DNA from: an uncultured Bacilli bacterium
Lineage (GTDB): Bacteria > Bacillota_I > Bacilli_A > RF39 > UBA660
DNA length: 8,055 bases
Direction: 5' to 3'
NCBI GenBank assembly: GCA_947623755.1
Contig: CANQHB010000034.1
Coordinates: forward strand, 1 to 8,055
The position numbers and the translations under genes were made by a program. The stretch's first letter is position 1, and every line of letters begins with the position of its first letter. Below, in pieces: positions 1 through 6,682 of the stretch. The notes beneath the pieces are model-generated. The model ran no database searches. It was not told the origin of the DNA and saw only the letters and a program-made list of their open reading frames with translations.

Positions 1-7
1 AAAAGGC

Positions 8-724
8 TTATATTTCAATAAATATAAACCTATCTAAATCATTATAGTCTTGATAGATAGAAAGTTTACAATGAGGAAAATAGTTTAAAGCTATTTTTTT
101 TATGCTCGAAGCTTGGGTAGAACCTATTTCAAAGATAATAGAACCATGAGGATTTAAAATTTCTGGGGCAATACTTAAAATACGTTCATAGAAAGCTAAG
201 CCTTCATTATCAGCATATAAAGCGAGGGATGGCTCATACTTAGTCTCAGGACTAACATACTCCTCTTTAGTAACATAAGGGGGATTAGATATAAGGCAAT
301 CATATTTAGAATTAGGAATTTCGTTTAAAATATCTAATTTAAAGAAGTTTATCGGCGTATTATTAGAAGTAGCACTACTTTTAGCAAGAAGAAGAGCTTC
401 ATCACTTATATCACAGGCTGCGATATCGATATCTAAATGTTTTTTTAAGGCAATGGCAATACAACCGGAACCGGTTCCGATATCCAGGAGATTATGATAG
501 TTTTTAGTTTTTAAAAATGAAAGAGCTTTTTCGACTAGTAATTCGGTTTCAAAACGAGGAATTAAAACATGTTTATTAACATTTATTTTGGCATTATAAA
601 AGTCAACATAGCCAATTAAATACTGAATAGGATAGTTTTCAGATAGTTTTTTTTGGGCATAATCAAAATTATCATGGTAGATTTTTTGTAAGAGTAAGTA
701 ATCAGCTTTACCAATATTATTCAA
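8..724 (-). CDS. prmC: Peptide chain release factor N5-glutamine methyltransferase PrmC (short N-terminus, TTG start)
   Basis: The cytosolic SAM-dependent enzyme PrmC (HemK family) methylates the glutamine of the GGQ motif in release factors; its substrate RF1 is encoded just upstream. The 238-residue protein shows a SAM-binding loop DIGTGSG at residues 81-87, the catalytic NPPY tetrad at 147-150 and the linker motif PRFETELLVE at 56-65 (usually PRPETE). The reading frame starts with TTG at 724-722, overlapping the prfA stop by 8 nt, so translation is probably coupled. An in-frame TAG at 739-737 blocks any upstream extension, and there is no internal Met. Only about 31 residues precede the PIQYLIG motif, whereas typical PrmC proteins of about 280 residues have roughly 70-75 there. 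The RF-recognising N-terminal helical domain is therefore reduced. The catalytic domain looks complete, so identity is secure; the exact start is less so. Confidence 0.95.
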   Translation of the reverse strand: MNNIGKADYLLLQKIYHDNFDYAQKKLSENYPIQYLIGYVDFYNAKINVNKHVLIPRFETELLVEKALSFLKTKNYHNLLDIGTGSGCIAIALKKHLDIDIAACDISDEALLLAKSSATSNNTPINFFKLDILNEIPNSKYDCLISNPPYVTKEEYVSPETKYEPSLALYADNEGLAFYERILSIAPEILNPHGSIIFEIGSTQASSIKKIALNYFPHCKLSIYQDYNDLDRFIFIEI

Positions 725-1781
725 AGTTTTCGCCTGCTAACTTAAGTCTTATATCTTCAGTAATTAAAGCTTCAATAATTGGTTCTAAATCGCCGTCCAT
801 AACTTTATCTAAATTCATGATAGAGAAATTAATTCGATGGTCGGTAACGCGATTTTGCGGATAGTTGTAAGTTCTAATTTTTTCACTTCGGTCACCAGTT
901 CCGATTTTGCTTTTCCGAGTAGCGCCTAGTTCTTGTTCTTCTTTAGAGCGGATAGCGTCTTGAATTTTAATTTTTAATAAATTCATGGCCCGGTCACGGT
1001 TTTTAAGTTGGCTACGTTCAGTTTGACAAGTTACCACAACACCGGTTGGAATATGGGTAAGTCTTACGGCAGAATTAGAGGTATTAACAGATTGGCCTCC
1101 GGCGCCACTAGAGTGGTAAACATCCATTTTAATATCACTTTCTTTAATATCAATATTAGCAGTTTCTACTTCAGGCATAACTAAGACAGTGGCGGTGGAA
1201 GTATGAACTCGTCCTTGGGTTTCGGTAACGGGAACTCTTTGAACGCGGTGGGAACCACTTTCGTATTTGAGTTTTTTATAAACGTCGTCGCCTTTAATCA
1301 TGATTTCAACTTGGGAATATCCCCCACTAGTACCTTCGATGGCATGCAATTCTTCAATTTTCCAGTTGTTTTTTTCAGCATAATAGGTATACATTCGATA
1401 TAAATCGCCAGCGAAGATATTAGCTTCATCACCTCCGGCGGCGCCTCTTATTTCCATAATAACATTTTTGCCATCATTTTCGTCTTTAGGAATTAATAAG
1501 ATTTCTAATTCATGAGTAATTGCTTCAAGTCGGTCTTTTAATTCGCTTGCTTCTATTTCGGCCATTTCTTTTAATTCGGGGTCTTTCATTAAAGTTTTGG
1601 CTTCTTCTAAAGATTTAGCAGTGTCTTCATATTCTTGATACTTTTTAACTGTTTCTTCTAAGTCACTAGCTTCTTTAGATAATGACTTTAATTTATTATA
1701 ATCACTTATTATTTCCGGATTAGCTAAATTGGTTTGTAATTCATCATATTTGTTTTTGATTACTTCTAAGCGTTCAAACAT
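717..1781 (-). CDS. prfA: Peptide chain release factor 1 (RF1)
   Basis: RF1 recognises UAA and UAG in the ribosomal A site and triggers hydrolysis of peptidyl-tRNA. The 354-residue length is normal for the family. The N-terminal coiled-coil domain covers about residues 1-95. The stop-codon-reading tripeptide is PVT at 184-186 (PxT marks RF1, SPF would mark RF2) within HRVQRVPVTETQGR. The catalytic GGQ is at 228-230 in SSGAGGQSVNTSNSAVRLTH; Gln230 is the residue PrmC should methylate. The ATG at 1781 has an AAAGGA ribosome binding site at 1795-1790, 8 nt upstream. prmC follows with an 8-nt overlap, making a substrate-modifier pair. Upstream lie the rpoE terminator and a weak candidate promoter. 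Nothing is missing or broken. Confidence 0.98.
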   Translation of the reverse strand: MFERLEVIKNKYDELQTNLANPEIISDYNKLKSLSKEASDLEETVKKYQEYEDTAKSLEEAKTLMKDPELKEMAEIEASELKDRLEAITHELEILLIPKDENDGKNVIMEIRGAAGGDEANIFAGDLYRMYTYYAEKNNWKIEELHAIEGTSGGYSQVEIMIKGDDVYKKLKYESGSHRVQRVPVTETQGRVHTSTATVLVMPEVETANIDIKESDIKMDVYHSSGAGGQSVNTSNSAVRLTHIPTGVVVTCQTERSQLKNRDRAMNLLKIKIQDAIRSKEEQELGATRKSKIGTGDRSEKIRTYNYPQNRVTDHRINFSIMNLDKVMDGDLEPIIEALITEDIRLKLAGENFE

Positions 1782-1804
1782 ATAAATTGTCCTTTCTTTT
1801 TATA

Positions 1805-1833
1805 ATTATAACAGAAGACTTATAAAAAAACAA
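1805..1833 (-). promoter_or_regulatory. Candidate prfA-prmC promoter
   Basis: The minus strand has a perfect TATAAT at 1810-1805, 17 nt after a poor -35 match TTGTTT at 1833-1828 that lies within the rpoE terminator arm. Transcription would start near 1798, giving a leader of about 17 nt with the prfA ribosome binding site. The -10 match alone could be chance in such AT-rich DNA, but prfA needs a start if the rpoE terminator is efficient. Confidence 0.4.
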
Positions 1834-1850
1834 ACATTAACTGTTTGTTT
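1824..1850 (-). terminator. Intrinsic terminator of rpoE, stop codon in its loop
   Basis: On the minus strand, AAACAAACA (1850-1842) pairs perfectly with TGTTTGTTT (1836-1828) around a 5-nt loop that contains the rpoE stop codon, followed by an unbroken T run (1830-1824, overlapping the stem by three). The stem is AT-rich, so it may be leaky and allow some readthrough into prfA-prmC. Confidence 0.7.
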
Positions 1851-2292
1851 CCTCTTCATCGACGTTAATGACCATAAAATCGTCTAAGTCATCATCGGGA
1901 AGGTCATCATCGGCTTCAGCGTCATAGAAGATATCATCTTCATCTTCGGAATCAATATCTTCCTCTATATTGTCTTCTTCGTCTTCTTCAACTTCATTTT
2001 GAAGCATATCATCATCGTCTTCATCATCGACAATAACTTTAGGATTGTGAAGTTCTTTTAAATCCCAAGAGCCATCTTCTAACATGATAAATCTTTTATC
2101 AGTAGTTAATAATTCAAAAAAGTCGGCAATTTTATCTTCGTATTCTTTTTCATTTAAAGAAAGAGCATCACATACTTTTTGAAATAAGACGTTTATTTTC
2201 ATTTTAGTTTTTTCTTCGCTTAAAATAAGATAAGCAATATCATCATAATTCATAGTTTCTAATTCTTCGGGGGTAATGTCAGTTAGTTTCAT
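1837..2292 (-). CDS. rpoE: DNA-directed RNA polymerase delta subunit
   Basis: Delta is a small accessory subunit of Bacillota RNA polymerase that promotes enzyme recycling and promoter selectivity by reducing non-specific nucleic-acid binding. The 151-residue protein has the two-part family design: a folded N-terminal HARE-HTH domain at about residues 5-83, ending in the typical RFIMLEDGSWDLKE stretch, then an acidic tail from about 89 to the end made almost wholly of Asp and Glu with a few hydrophobic interruptions. This is not the sigma-E factor of Gram-negatives that shares the symbol. The ATG at 2292 is preceded by AAAGGAGA at 2308-2301, a strong ribosome binding site. The gene has its own near-consensus promoter and ends in an intrinsic terminator whose loop contains the stop codon, so it may be transcribed mostly alone. 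Confidence 0.95.
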   Translation of the reverse strand: MKLTDITPEELETMNYDDIAYLILSEEKTKMKINVLFQKVCDALSLNEKEYEDKIADFFELLTTDKRFIMLEDGSWDLKELHNPKVIVDDEDDDDMLQNEVEEDEEDNIEEDIDSEDEDDIFYDAEADDDLPDDDLDDFMVINVDEEETNS

Positions 2293-2328
2293 AATTTAAG
2301 TCTCCTTTATAATACTAAAACATTATAT

Positions 2329-2363
2329 GTTAGAAATTAAAAATAGGTAAGTGCATTTCTAAC
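2329..2363 (-). repeat. 9-bp inverted repeat at the 5' end of the rpoE leader
   Basis: GTTAGAAAT (2363-2355 on the minus strand) pairs perfectly with ATTTCTAAC (2337-2329) across a 17-nt loop. The predicted transcription start (near 2364) abuts the first arm, so the rpoE mRNA would begin with a hairpin. A second, weaker 6-bp AT hairpin (2327-2322 with 2313-2308) ends at the ribosome binding site. It could stabilise the mRNA or act as a control element; its role is unknown. Confidence 0.5.
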
Positions 2364-2370
2364 TTTTGTA

Positions 2371-2399
2371 ATTGTAATATTATTTTATATATTTGTCAA
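2371..2399 (-). promoter_or_regulatory. Near-consensus housekeeping sigma promoter of rpoE
   Basis: On the minus strand, a perfect TTGACA -35 (2399-2394) is separated by exactly 17 nt from TACAAT (2376-2371, 5 of 6 matches). Transcription would start near 2364, giving a leader of about 70 nt. The -35 begins 7 nt after the argS stop, so the promoter fills the argS-rpoE gap. Confidence 0.8.
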
Positions 2400-2406
2400 T
2401 CTTAAT

Positions 2407-4149
2407 TTACATTTTTTCGGGAATATTTATACCTAAAATATTAAGAAGATAAGAATTGTTATCATAAATGATTTTAGTTAGGGCTAACCATGAAGATTTA
2501 GTCGCTTCATTTTCTTCCGTTAAAACCTTATTTTCAGAGTAAAAATTGTTATATAAATTGGTTATTTTATAAAGATATTCACAAATTTCATTTAAAGAAC
2601 GATTTTCATAACTTCTTTTAATAATCCGTTTTAAATCTAACATGGCAAGAATTATCTTTTTTTCGGTATCCGTACTAATTTTACTTATTTCTTGATAAGA
2701 AAGATTATTTGCTTCGGCTTTATTTAAAAGGGATTTCATTCGGACGGTTGAATATAAAAGATAAGTGCCAGTTTTACCATTTAGGTCGGTAAATTTATCG
2801 ATATCAAAGTTATAATCGGTGGTACGATAAGGAAGTAAATCAGCATACTTAATGGCCGCGACTGCGATAGTTTTGGCAATAGCGAAACGATTTTCGGTAA
2901 TAGTAGGAAGCATGCGTTTTTCACAAGCTTGAGTAACATTATCTAAAAGAGTTTTAAGAGGCATTACTCCACCATCGCGAGTTTTAAAAGGTTTGCCATC
3001 AGGTCCATTCATCGTTCCAAAGCCATTAAAGACAAGTTTTATATCATCATTAGTTATGGCACTTTTATTACTAGCTCGAAATACTTGGGTAAAATGAAGT
3101 TCTTGTCTTTTATCTGTTAAATACCATATTTCATCAAGTTTAAATTTATGAGTTCGTTCCCAAATAGCCGCGAGGTCCGTTGCTTCGTAAGAGACTGCCC
3201 CATTACTTTTAACTAAGATAAGCGGAGGCATTTCTTTATTATCATTCGGCATTTTAACTGAGATTATTTGGGCCCCATTACTTTCTTCAATAACATTCTT
3301 ATCATATAAATATGCAAACATTTCATCCATGTAAGCAAAGTTATCAGATTCACCTTCCCAGAGGTCAAAAGAAACATTTAAGTCTTGGTAGAGTTTTTTT
3401 ACTTCATTAATACTTACTTCGACGATTTTTTGCCATAAAGCATAGTAACCGGGGTGTTTATTTTGAAGTTCATAATTGATTTTACGAGCTTCTTCCATGA
3501 TATTTTCGTCTTCTTTAGCTTTAGAAGTCGCAATTGGATATAATTCGAGTAAATCTTCATTAGTGATAGTAAAATCAACCGGTTCACCATGATAATCGCT
3601 TTTAAAATAAGGAAGGTCAGGGTATCTGGTTTTAATTTCTAAAATAACCATACCCATAGGACGACCCCAATCACCTAAGTGAACGTCACAAATAGTATGA
3701 CAGCCAATCGCGTTACATAATCTTTTTAGGGCTTCACCAATATTAGCACTTCTTAGGTGGCCAACATGAAGAATTTTGGCAACGTTAGGACCACCATAGT
3801 CTAAAAAGATAGTTTTATGGATATCTTGCTTATAATTGATAGTAATATCTTTTAGAGAAGCATTCATAAAATCGATTAAAAATTTATCACTAAAACTTAT
3901 ATTAATAAAACCAGGGCCGGCAATGTTAAGGCTTTTAAATTCGGGATAATTTTCGAGTTTAGTTACAAGCTTTTCGGCTAATTCGATAGGATTTAGGCCA
4001 TTTTTTTTGGCAATAGGCATAATACCATTATATTGGTAGTCGCCTAGTTCGGGCCGATTAGAGGGATTAATTGTAACAGGTTCATGAAAGCCTAAACTAG
4101 CTAAGTTATCGGCAATAATTTGTTCAATTTCACTAATTTTGTAATTCAT
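2407..4149 (-). CDS. argS: Arginine--tRNA ligase (class I)
   Basis: ArgRS charges tRNA-Arg with arginine in the cytosol. The 580-residue protein has the expected order: an N-terminal D-loop-recognition domain (about 1-85), a Rossmann catalytic core with PNVAKILHVGHLRS (121-134) carrying the HIGH-type signature HVGH at 128-131, the GKPFKTRDGG segment at 385-394 where many ArgRS lack a canonical KMSK, and a DALR anticodon-binding domain from about 455. It ends in the typical LGINIPEKM. The ATG at 4149 lies 17 nt inside the preceding small gene and has AGGAAG at 4163-4158, 8 nt upstream. No terminator is visible after the stop; the rpoE promoter begins only 7 nt further on, so some readthrough into rpoE is likely. 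All signature regions are present. Confidence 0.98.
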   Translation of the reverse strand: MNYKISEIEQIIADNLASLGFHEPVTINPSNRPELGDYQYNGIMPIAKKNGLNPIELAEKLVTKLENYPEFKSLNIAGPGFINISFSDKFLIDFMNASLKDITINYKQDIHKTIFLDYGGPNVAKILHVGHLRSANIGEALKRLCNAIGCHTICDVHLGDWGRPMGMVILEIKTRYPDLPYFKSDYHGEPVDFTITNEDLLELYPIATSKAKEDENIMEEARKINYELQNKHPGYYALWQKIVEVSINEVKKLYQDLNVSFDLWEGESDNFAYMDEMFAYLYDKNVIEESNGAQIISVKMPNDNKEMPPLILVKSNGAVSYEATDLAAIWERTHKFKLDEIWYLTDKRQELHFTQVFRASNKSAITNDDIKLVFNGFGTMNGPDGKPFKTRDGGVMPLKTLLDNVTQACEKRMLPTITENRFAIAKTIAVAAIKYADLLPYRTTDYNFDIDKFTDLNGKTGTYLLYSTVRMKSLLNKAEANNLSYQEISKISTDTEKKIILAMLDLKRIIKRSYENRSLNEICEYLYKITNLYNNFYSENKVLTEENEATKSSWLALTKIIYDNNSYLLNILGINIPEKM

Positions 4150-4492
4150 TTATTTCACTTCCTAGCGTTATTTCTATTTTAATATTATTAGCAGTTGAAG
4201 CTAATTTATAAGTGATAGTAATTAAGTCATCTTGAATTAAATAATTTAGTTCTTCTAAGGGTAATTCTAAAGTATTATTTAAATCTTTTAAGTAAAGGTA
4301 ACATTTGTTTTGGGATATTTTTAAAATAGATTCATTGTTTTCTTTAGTAAAGCTGAAGGGTTTTAAATTAATTTTAATGGTGTCATTATCGGTATGAAAA
4401 ATAAGAATATTATCTTCTAATAGAGCGGAAGTAGTATTTTTTAAAATTAAATTATCACCTTCATAAGTACTTATATTGATATATCGATTCAT
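4133..4492 (-). CDS. DUF1934-like (YwiB-type) small beta-barrel protein
   Basis: This is a small protein of unproven function, first in an operon with argS (17-nt overlap). The sequence is a series of short alternating beta strands with no signal peptide, membrane segment or catalytic motif. Its C-terminal half (NNTLELPLEE, then DDLITITYKL and NIKIEITLG) fits the DUF1934/YwiB calycin-like barrel, and ywiB sits beside argS in Bacillus subtilis. The assignment rests on this weak resemblance plus position. I place the start at the ATG at 4492 (119 residues, MNRYINIS) because GGAG at 4502-4499 lies 6 nt before it. The in-frame ATG at 4504 (123 residues) overlaps that ribosome binding site and would leave a leader of only about 3 nt from the predicted promoter. 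Confidence 0.6.
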   Translation of the reverse strand: MNRYINISTYEGDNLILKNTTSALLEDNILIFHTDNDTIKINLKPFSFTKENNESILKISQNKCYLYLKDLNNTLELPLEELNYLIQDDLITITYKLASTANNIKIEITLGSEINELQN

Positions 4493-4514
4493 AATAAACT
4501 CCATTACATGTTAG

Positions 4515-4543
4515 ATTATACTAAAGATAAAAGTTATTTACAA
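4515..4543 (-). promoter_or_regulatory. Promoter of the DUF1934-like gene-argS operon
   Basis: On the minus strand, TTGTAA (4543-4538, 4 of 6 matches) lies 17 nt before a perfect TATAAT (4520-4515). The predicted transcription start near 4508 gives a leader of about 16 nt that contains GGAG and supports the ATG at 4492 as the start. Confidence 0.65.
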
Positions 4544-4588
4544 GAAAAAAGATTATATTTTTAGATTTTTAAAACATATTAATATTGG

Positions 4589-6568
4589 GTGAATTTTAGA
4601 GTGAAGCCACTTCGATTTTTAATTAAGTTAAGTATTTTTGGTTTTATTTCGTTTATTATTGTAATAGTGGGTTTATATACTTATGCTTTTTTAAGCCCTA
4701 AATTAGAGCTTAGAACCGCAGGACAATATTATATATATGATAAAGATGATAGTCTTTTATATCAGGGTTCTAGTGCTAGTAAATGGGTAGATTTAGAAGA
4801 TATAAATTATAATTTAATTAATGCGGTAATAAGTATTGAAGATAAAAACTTTTATAAACACCATGGTTTTGATTATTTAAGAATAGCTAAGGCTATGTAT
4901 ACAAATATTAAGAACAAGAAGATAACGCAGGGGGCCTCGACTATATCGCAACAATATATTAAAAATATGTATTTAGATTTTGCTTCAACTTGGGGAAGAA
5001 AAATTGAAGAGGCTTTTTTAACTTTGGAACTAGAAGTGAATTATTCGAAAGATGAAATATTAGAAGGGTATTTAAATACCATTAATTATGGGCAGGGGAA
5101 TTTAGGAATTGCGAATGCAAGTAGATATTATTTTAATAAGAAGCCAATTGATTTAACGCTCGAGGAAGCTTTAATTTTAGCAGGTATTCCGAATAGTCCT
5201 AGTAATTATAATCCGGTTGCAAATTATGATTTAGCTATTAAAAGAGCGAAAATTGTAGGTCAAGCGATGGTTAATAATGGGTATATTACTGAAGAACAGC
5301 TAGAAGGGTTATTTAAAGAGGAAATACCTATTTATGGGAAATCTAGTGAAGAGAATTTAGATATGCTTATGTATTATCAAGACGCGGTAATGCAGGAAGT
5401 AAAAAATATTAAAACTATTCCAAAAGAATTAGTGCAGGCTGGGGGAATAAAAATTTATACTTACTTAGATTTAGAGGCTCAAGAAGCGTTAGAAAAAAAT
5501 ATTGTAAAAAATATGGGGAATGCCGATTTACAGTCAGCAAGTGTCGTAATTGACCCTAAAACTGGTGGGGTAATTGCCTTATCTGGGGGTGTAAATTATG
5601 CCAAAAGTGAATATAATAGGGCAATTGTTAGTACAAGACAAATAGGTTCGACGATGAAACCATTTTTATATTATGGGGCCTTAGAAGAAGGAATGACAGC
5701 CTCATCAACTTTTAATAGTCAATATACAACGTTTTCTTTAAGTAATGGAAAAGTATATTCGCCTAAGAATTATGGGTCAATATATGCCAATAAACCAATT
5801 ACGATGGCAGAAGCTATTGCAGTATCAGATAATGTCTTTGCGGTTAAAACTAATATGTTTTTAGGACCAGAAAAATTGGTGGAGACAGCTAAAAAAGTGG
5901 GAATACAAGCGGAATTAGAGGCGATTCCCTCATTGGCACTCGGAACAAAAGAAATGTCGGTGTTAGATTTAGCGAGAGGATATACCACCTTTGCGACTGG
6001 AGGATATAAGATTGAAATAGGACTTATTAGAAGGATTGAGGATAAAGAAGGTAATATTTTGTATGAAAAAGATGATTATAAAGATTTAGTTTTAAATACG
6101 AATTATACCTATATTTTAAATGAATTATTAACAGGAACTACGAATAGTCAGTTTTTAGATTATGCAAGACCCACGGCGCTTATGATTGCTTCCCAATTAT
6201 CCAGAAAATATGCTATTAAAACTGGAACGACGGACACCGATTTTTGGATTGCTGGATATAATCCGGATATTGTGATGGTAACATGGGTAGGGTATGATGA
6301 TAATAGTAAAGTTAGTAGTGCAAATTCGGCCATATCTAAAAAAATATGGGCTGATACGGTGGAGGATATTTTAAAAGATAAAGAGGCTAGTTGGTATCAA
6401 ATTCCGGAAAATGTAGTAGGGGTAGTGCTAGACGCGGTAACAGGAAAGCCGACTAATGATACAACGAAAGCAACATTATTTTATTTTTTAAAAGGAACTG
6501 AAAATACAAGTTTAGATGGCGAAGCGGTATTTAAAGAAGAAAAGAAAGAAGAACCATTAGAAGAGTGA
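4589..6568 (+). CDS. Class A penicillin-binding protein (bifunctional transglycosylase/transpeptidase, PBP1A family)
   Basis: This membrane-anchored enzyme polymerises lipid II into glycan strands and cross-links the peptides; beta-lactams would acylate it. The 659 residues comprise a short cytoplasmic N-terminus, one membrane segment at about 9-34, a GT51 glycosyltransferase domain at about 55-240 and a transpeptidase domain at about 315-600. GT51 motifs are EDKNFYKHHG (catalytic Glu84), QGASTISQQ (114-122), RKIEEAFLTLELE (137-149) and EGYLNTINYGQG (159-170). Transpeptidase motifs are STMK (354-357, nucleophile Ser354), SDN (413-415) and KTGT (544-547), so both activities look intact. It is shorter than Bacillus PBP1 and has a brief charged tail. 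The start is GTG at 4589, or the in-frame GTG at 4601, which has GGGTGA at 4587-4592 as a better-spaced ribosome binding site; a stop at 4580 rules out anything earlier. The gene ends in TGA within a terminator. Confidence 0.96.
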   Translation: MNFRVKPLRFLIKLSIFGFISFIIVIVGLYTYAFLSPKLELRTAGQYYIYDKDDSLLYQGSSASKWVDLEDINYNLINAVISIEDKNFYKHHGFDYLRIAKAMYTNIKNKKITQGASTISQQYIKNMYLDFASTWGRKIEEAFLTLELEVNYSKDEILEGYLNTINYGQGNLGIANASRYYFNKKPIDLTLEEALILAGIPNSPSNYNPVANYDLAIKRAKIVGQAMVNNGYITEEQLEGLFKEEIPIYGKSSEENLDMLMYYQDAVMQEVKNIKTIPKELVQAGGIKIYTYLDLEAQEALEKNIVKNMGNADLQSASVVIDPKTGGVIALSGGVNYAKSEYNRAIVSTRQIGSTMKPFLYYGALEEGMTASSTFNSQYTTFSLSNGKVYSPKNYGSIYANKPITMAEAIAVSDNVFAVKTNMFLGPEKLVETAKKVGIQAELEAIPSLALGTKEMSVLDLARGYTTFATGGYKIEIGLIRRIEDKEGNILYEKDDYKDLVLNTNYTYILNELLTGTTNSQFLDYARPTALMIASQLSRKYAIKTGTTDTDFWIAGYNPDIVMVTWVGYDDNSKVSSANSAISKKIWADTVEDILKDKEASWYQIPENVVGVVLDAVTGKPTNDTTKATLFYFLKGTENTSLDGEAVFKEEKKEEPLEE

Positions 6569-6584
6569 TGGTTCCTTTTATTTT
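6551..6584 (+). terminator. Intrinsic terminator of the PBP gene, overlapping its stop codon
   Basis: GAACCATTA (6551-6559) pairs with TGATGGTTC (6566-6574) through nine pairs, one of them G-U, around a 6-nt loop. TTTTATTTT follows at 6576-6584. The TGA stop (6566-6568) forms part of the second arm, so the last five codons encode half of the hairpin. Confidence 0.85.
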
Positions 6585-6595
6585 GTTGTAATTAT

Positions 6596-6623
6596 AAAAA
6601 AGGGGTAGAGTTAAAACTCTACC
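6596..6623 (-). terminator. Intrinsic terminator for the minus-strand surface-protein gene
   Basis: On the minus strand, GGTAGAGT (6623-6616) pairs perfectly with ACTCTACC (6611-6604) around a 4-nt loop. Two C residues and six T residues (6601-6596) follow. The plus-strand side lacks a T run, so orientation is clear. It lies about 60 nt after the gene's stop. Confidence 0.85.
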
Positions 6624-6641
6624 ATAAAAAGATAATCATAT

Positions 6642-6680
6642 CTTGCCAATATTTGAATAAGAAAAAGCAATATTGGCAAG
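6642..6680 (-). repeat. Perfect 12-bp inverted repeat two bases after the surface-protein stop codon
   Basis: CTTGCCAATATT (6642-6653) and AATATTGGCAAG (6669-6680) are exact reverse complements separated by 15 nt. On the minus strand the first arm starts two bases after the TAA. No T run follows directly, so alone it is not a standard terminator. It may protect the mRNA 3' end, assist the terminator downstream, or be a cruciform site. Confidence 0.8.
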
Positions 6681-6682
6681 CA

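Noticed and set aside
1..27. Hairpin TTATATTT/AAATATAA over the prmC stop codon, followed on the minus strand by GCCTTTT
   Set aside because: The stem is AT-only, encodes the protein's last residues, and the window ends before the T run can be judged, so it is not called a terminator.
1203..1403. Plus-strand open frame of 66 codons inside prfA
   Set aside because: It is antisense to a conserved, complete RF1 gene and has no family resemblance; a shadow frame.
1855..2035. Tandem-repeat-like TCATCATC/CTTC low-complexity tract
   Set aside because: It is simply the Asp/Glu codon run of the acidic tail of the delta subunit.
2330..2356. A tiny 8-codon open frame (MHLPIFNF) inside the rpoE leader on the minus strand
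   Set aside because: It has no ribosome binding site, no runs of a regulatory amino acid and is short enough to be chance; its ATG lies within the hairpin arm.
4537..4588. Plus-strand promoter for the PBP gene (TTTACA at 4537-4542 with a -10 near 4561)
   Set aside because: The -35 is good, but no acceptable -10 lies at 16-18 nt (best is TTAGAT, 3 of 6), so the promoter could not be placed.
5770..5988. Minus-strand open frame of 72 codons inside the PBP gene
   Set aside because: It is antisense to conserved transpeptidase motifs with no independent start signals; a shadow frame.
6566..6640. Reading through the TGA at the PBP end as Trp (Mycoplasma-type code)
   Set aside because: The TGA sits inside an intrinsic terminator, and the extension would be non-family sequence running through both terminators.
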